NCBI GenBank assembly: GCA_024405715.1
Contig: JAKSOG010000003.1
Location: 1 to 37,296 of the forward strand
Length of the DNA: 37,296 bases
Direction: 5' to 3'
Source of the DNA: Victivallaceae bacterium
GTDB lineage: Bacteria > Verrucomicrobiota > Lentisphaeria > Victivallales > Victivallaceae
In this document: piece after piece, positions 34,245 to 37,296 of the stretch
How positions within the stretch are numbered: the stretch's first letter is position 1
How the letters are laid out: each line of letters starts with the position of its first letter
Notes under the pieces: generated by a model
What the model saw: the letters and a program-made list of their open reading frames with translations, nothing else
Told to the model about the DNA's origin: nothing
The model's database searches: none
Made by a program: the position numbers and the translations under genes

Positions 34245-36104
34245 TTACGGAAAAATGAACCGATGATTCCGGTGCCTTTTCCAAATTTTATACAGGGGGT
34301 AAAAACAGCGGATGGCGAGACGATGCCAGCGCATCACTTGTTTCGCCGCGAAAAATCCGAGCGTCACTTGCAAACTTGCCACGTCGAAAGCCGTCACCCG
34401 GAAACCGGCGGCGATCCGGCAAACTTCCGCGACCGACAATTTTTTGACGAAACGGACTCCGTCGAAATCGGGCAATTGCAGAAGCGGCGTCCAATCGACG
34501 GGACCGTGCATTCCCGTCCAAAAATCAAGCGAACTTTTCGCCCACAGATACAACGCGGCTTCCGACGGCGCAAAGTCATTCATCAGACGGGCGATCTCTC
34601 CGCAAATTTGCACATGCGTTTCAACGAGTTCCTCGGGGATGCCGTCCTGATTTTTCCATACGGGCACAACGATCCCGTTTTCCTCCCGGTACGACGCCGT
34701 CGACGGCCGGCAACTTGCGGAAAAATAATGTTCGACCGGAATGGTCGTTTCCGTCGAAAGCCCGCCTTCCCGGAAAAAACTCCGGTATTTCCCCGCCGAA
34801 CAGCGGAAAACGTCGCGCCGGACGCCGTAATAATAAAATTCCGCCTCCTTTTGTCCGGCGCTGCGTAAAATATCCCGGAGCATAAGGCGCGAAGTCCCCA
34901 GCCATCCGACGTCGACGAAACGGCGTTCCCCTTCGTCGAAAAGTTTTTCCTGCCGGAAATAACGCAACACAAGATTTTTCGCTTTTTGCGCTTTTTCCTT
35001 TACGATCCCGGTCAAGTCCGACGCAAAAATTTTGTCGAGGAAATCATTTTCCAGGTCGCGAGAATGAATCGTTTCATAGGGGAACGTGATCCCGCAGGAA
35101 TTCAAATCCATTTCCCCGACTTGAAGCGACTGCAAAAGTTCACTCACTTTGCCGCCGAGCAGCGTTCCGTGCTCCATCACCCTCAAATAGGCGGTGCGGC
35201 TGAAATCATCCGCGAGGTAAGGCAGGAGCAACGAAGCGCGCGAAACAAATAGTTCGTGCAGTTCGGGACCATCCCGCCATTCCTCCGCGATGCGTTTCAA
35301 AACGTAGCCGTCGCGGGAAAGGAAATAAAGCCGCCGGACATTTTCCTGCTTCGCTTCGCGCATGATCCGCTCAATATAAGGCAAGTAAGCAGGCGCGATG
35401 AAATCGGCGGCCAGTACCGCCGCGCGGTCATTCTTTTTTCGCATCCGCGCATAACGGGAAAATCCCGTCAGCACGGAAACTTCTGCGGGATCGGGCAACA
35501 TTTTCGCGGCGTTCCGGCAGAAAATTTCCGCATCGGAAAAGGCGGCGTCCGCGGGATCCGTCCCGATTCCGGCGCGCCGGGCGCATTTGACGTCGCTTTT
35601 CAGATTGTCGCCGCAATGGATCCACTCGGAAGGATGGTATTTTTCGCGGAGCAGGCGGTAGAGATCCCCCGTATCCTTGCGCGCGTTTTCTTCGCAGGAA
35701 ACGAAAACTTTTTCCCCGCCTTCAAGACATTTTTCTCGACGCAGGATCTCCTCCAAAAACGCGGAAGGCAAATACATATCGCTGACGAAAAGGATCGCAT
35801 ATCCCGTGCGGCGCCGTTCCGCGATCTTTTGCGCGACGGCGGGATTGGCGGCGAGATTTTCGCTTTCGACGGACAATTCCGCGGCGATCAAATCTTCTTT
35901 GGCGTATCCGGGGAAATCAGCGGTCGCATAAATGCCGGCGATCGTGTCGCCCTCGGCATATTTCCGCCAGACGAGAAAATCTTCGCGCAACGCCGGATCG
36001 TCGGGATAAAGGCGTTCCGCCAAAAAATAAAAGATATTTTCCGGCGCGCCGCATTTCCGGACGAGCGCCGTATCGAAAATGTCAAACGAGGCAAGTTTCA
36101 TCAT
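34245..36104 (-). CDS. HAD-superfamily protein of polysaccharide loci (COG5610-like)
   Basis: This 619-residue protein has an N-terminal HAD domain (about 1-195): LASFDIFDTALVRK with nucleophile D8, FVSDMYLPSAF supplying the motif II Ser, and HCGDNLKSDVKCARRAGI supplying the acidic motif. The residue two after D8 is Phe, not Asp, so the general acid of ordinary HAD phosphatases is absent, as in haloacid-dehalogenase-type members. The remaining 420 residues (RRLYFLSRDGYVLKRIAEEW, FVDVGWLGTSRLML) form the companion domain seen in COG5610 proteins of O-antigen/capsule loci. Its role is unknown. ATG 36104 overlaps the upstream stop as ATGA. Confidence 0.78.
   Translation of the reverse strand: MMKLASFDIFDTALVRKCGAPENIFYFLAERLYPDDPALREDFLVWRKYAEGDTIAGIYATADFPGYAKEDLIAAELSVESENLAANPAVAQKIAERRRTGYAILFVSDMYLPSAFLEEILRREKCLEGGEKVFVSCEENARKDTGDLYRLLREKYHPSEWIHCGDNLKSDVKCARRAGIGTDPADAAFSDAEIFCRNAAKMLPDPAEVSVLTGFSRYARMRKKNDRAAVLAADFIAPAYLPYIERIMREAKQENVRRLYFLSRDGYVLKRIAEEWRDGPELHELFVSRASLLLPYLADDFSRTAYLRVMEHGTLLGGKVSELLQSLQVGEMDLNSCGITFPYETIHSRDLENDFLDKIFASDLTGIVKEKAQKAKNLVLRYFRQEKLFDEGERRFVDVGWLGTSRLMLRDILRSAGQKEAEFYYYGVRRDVFRCSAGKYRSFFREGGLSTETTIPVEHYFSASCRPSTASYREENGIVVPVWKNQDGIPEELVETHVQICGEIARLMNDFAPSEAALYLWAKSSLDFWTGMHGPVDWTPLLQLPDFDGVRFVKKLSVAEVCRIAAGFRVTAFDVASLQVTLGFFAAKQVMRWHRLAIRCFYPLYKIWKRHRNHRFIFP
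36041..36095. repeat. 55-bp perfect direct repeat, copy 1 (inside HAD gene)
   Basis: These 55 bases encode the HAD nucleophile region on the minus strand (residues 4-22 of the HAD protein). They recur without mismatch at 37242-37296, the last 55 bases of the window, 1201 bases away. Confidence 0.95.
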
Positions 36105-37165
36105 TTTATCAAATGATCCGCAAAGCCGCAACGACGTTGCAGTGATAATTTTTCAAAAATCCACCGCCTTGGGAAATCCAACAAAAGGCAGACGATAAAA
36201 ATCAAAAATGCCAAAAACAAAACCGTCAAAAACAATGCGATCGGAGTTAGCGATGCCAAAAAAGAGAATCGTTTCCCGTTACTCCCCAATTCCCATACGA
36301 TTGGATGTACGTGAATCAGGTAAACAGCAAATGCAGACGGCGAAAAAATCTGTGCAAACCGCCCCCATCCGCCGTTTCCCGCGATGGGCATTTCGGCAAA
36401 AGCAAGCAGTAAAAAAATTGCGCCCAAAAACATCATCGGAGAAATATACATAAGGCAGCTCGTACTTCCAAGCGGATGATGCAGCTGCATCAACGTTTCA
36501 CGCCACACACAACACAATGCGACCATTATGCAATATCCGAGCAGATTACCACGCCATGACCACCTGACGGGCAATCGATATTTTCGGAAAAACCCGCCGA
36601 CAAGGTAACAATACCCCAACCACAATGCATTGTACCCATGCCGTTGTTCGAAAAAGGTGGATGTTTTCCAGAAAAACATCGGAACGATGCAAAAAAAGAT
36701 AAACAAAACAATCAAACTGTAGAATAAATTCCTTGCATCGGTGTTTCGGATCGCCGTATTCAACAACGGCATTGCGGCAAAAACGATCACATATGCGTTG
36801 AAGTACCAATACTCGCAACTCAAGATCGGGAACAAATACTTCCACAGCCCATGCCAATTCCCTCCAGTCGAAAAAAGCGGCATAATCACGGCAATCAGCA
36901 AAGAGTAGTAGACAACCTGACACCAAAGCGCGAGGATTTTACTCGGCTTCAATTGCGCCGACATGCAACCGACATAGCCGCTGATCATCGCAAAACAGTT
37001 GACCGCGCAGCCGGAAATCGCACACAAAAGAAATGCGCATCGCTCATTGCCGATGCCACCATAGCCGGCGATATGAAGAACCACCACCAGAAACATCGAA
37101 AACAAACGCAATAAGTCGATACCGTTATTGCGTCCATTACTCGAATTTTCACGGATATCAATCAC
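36101..37165 (-). CDS. Membrane acyltransferase (acyltransferase 3 family)
   Basis: This 354-residue polytopic protein opens NNGIDLLRLFSMFLVVVLHIAGYG, with the Arg and His of the first acyltransferase motif. NCFAMISGYVG and EYWYFNAYVIVFAAMPLL are the next two, and SAFAVYLIHVHPIVW is the usual C-terminal motif. Translation starts at GTG 37165, supported by a strong GGAGGGG site 6 bases upstream (37172-37178). The gene is AT-rich relative to the HAD gene that follows. Its stop overlaps the HAD start (ATGA), so the pair is probably co-translated. Confidence 0.88.
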   Translation of the reverse strand: MIDIRENSSNGRNNGIDLLRLFSMFLVVVLHIAGYGGIGNERCAFLLCAISGCAVNCFAMISGYVGCMSAQLKPSKILALWCQVVYYSLLIAVIMPLFSTGGNWHGLWKYLFPILSCEYWYFNAYVIVFAAMPLLNTAIRNTDARNLFYSLIVLFIFFCIVPMFFWKTSTFFEQRHGYNALWLGYCYLVGGFFRKYRLPVRWSWRGNLLGYCIMVALCCVWRETLMQLHHPLGSTSCLMYISPMMFLGAIFLLLAFAEMPIAGNGGWGRFAQIFSPSAFAVYLIHVHPIVWELGSNGKRFSFLASLTPIALFLTVLFLAFLIFIVCLLLDFPRRWIFEKLSLQRRCGFADHLIK

Positions 37166-37168
37166 GAT

Positions 37169-37282
37169 TCACCCCTCCATCAAGTACATCAAAAGCGCTC
37201 GGCAAGATTTTTCCCACGAAAATTTTTGGATCGCGCGATTCCCGGCGCGCCGCATTTCCGGACGAGCGCCGTATCGAAAATG
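37169..37282 (-). CDS. C-terminal end of a GT4-type glycosyltransferase (partial)
   Basis: The last 37 codons before TGA 37169-37171 read PEMRRAGNRAIQKFSW followed by EKSCRALLMYLMEG. That is the helix-rich end typical of group-1 glycosyltransferases. It ends three bases before the acyltransferase GTG and contains that gene's ribosome binding site. Upstream of about 37244 the sequence becomes a perfect copy of HAD-gene sequence, and the glycosyltransferase frame meets TGA at 37283-37285, so only roughly 37169-37250 is likely authentic. The rest of the gene lies outside the window or was lost in assembly. Confidence 0.55.
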   Translation of the reverse strand, partial: HFRYGARPEMRRAGNRAIQKFSWEKSCRALLMYLMEG

Positions 37283-37296
37283 TCAAACGAGGCAAG
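37242..37296. repeat. 55-bp perfect direct repeat, copy 2 (window end)
   Basis: This is identical to 36041-36095 and ends exactly at the last base of the window. On the minus strand it encodes the same HAD nucleophile segment, but then runs into the glycosyltransferase C-terminus and stops. The junction lies at a GC-rich palindromic GGCGCGCC stretch. See the findings for the interpretation. Confidence 0.95.

Overview
The window looks like a contig end from a Gram-negative, carbohydrate-degrading bacterium. My best guess is an uncultured gut-type member of the PVC group (Lentisphaerota/Victivallales-like). The grounds are the mix of very large Ig-repeat surface proteins, paralogous right-handed beta-helix glycosidase-like proteins, an acetylxylan-esterase/dienelactone-hydrolase-like enzyme and a long surface-polysaccharide locus. 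This taxonomic guess is inference only. I saw no rRNA, tRNA, CRISPR array, transposase or phage gene. No stretch over 300 bases lacks a gene; the longest gap is about 250 bases (26345-26601).

Region 1 (1-6043, + strand). The 3' part of a giant secreted/adhesin-like gene holds about ten Ig-like repeats, then a solenoid, then about 18 glycine/aspartate-rich 22-24-residue repeats. It ends in a strong intrinsic terminator that abuts the ribosome binding site of an alpha/beta hydrolase gene. Region 2 (5997-11708, - strand). A tight three-gene operon with overlapping start/stop codons encodes two paralogous beta-helix proteins (GH141-like; only the second has a signal peptide) and a sodium:neurotransmitter-symporter-family transporter. 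A candidate promoter precedes it.

Region 3 (11731-17442, - strand). This is a dTDP-L-rhamnose operon: a DUF1972-type rhamnosyltransferase-like gene (split by a frameshift), rfbB, rfbA, rfbC, rfbD, a nucleotidyltransferase of the NTP_transf_5 type, and a terminator. A candidate promoter precedes it. Region 4 (17448-37296, - strand). This is a long polysaccharide assembly locus read right to left: end of a glycosyltransferase, acyltransferase, HAD-family protein, acyltransferase, GT2, acyltransferase, a 59-residue small ORF, Wzy-like polymerase, capsular-synthesis glycosyltransferase, acyltransferase, GT9, a gene remnant, acyltransferase, GT2, a nucleotidyltransferase/kinase fusion, an APH-like kinase, a GT39-like membrane protein (split by a frameshift) and two GT4 enzymes. 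Most junctions are 1-20-base overlaps, so translational coupling is likely.

Together the right-hand 25 kb would make dTDP-rhamnose, assemble a glycan, decorate it heavily with acyl groups (five membrane acyltransferases plus a truncated sixth) and polymerise it. The left part would act on external glycans and form a repetitive surface protein. Points most worth checking are two single-base frameshifts in glycosyltransferase genes, a 59-aa coupled small ORF, a 55-base perfect repeat at the window end that suggests an assembly loop or tandem duplication, and a duplicated block inside the giant repeat protein.
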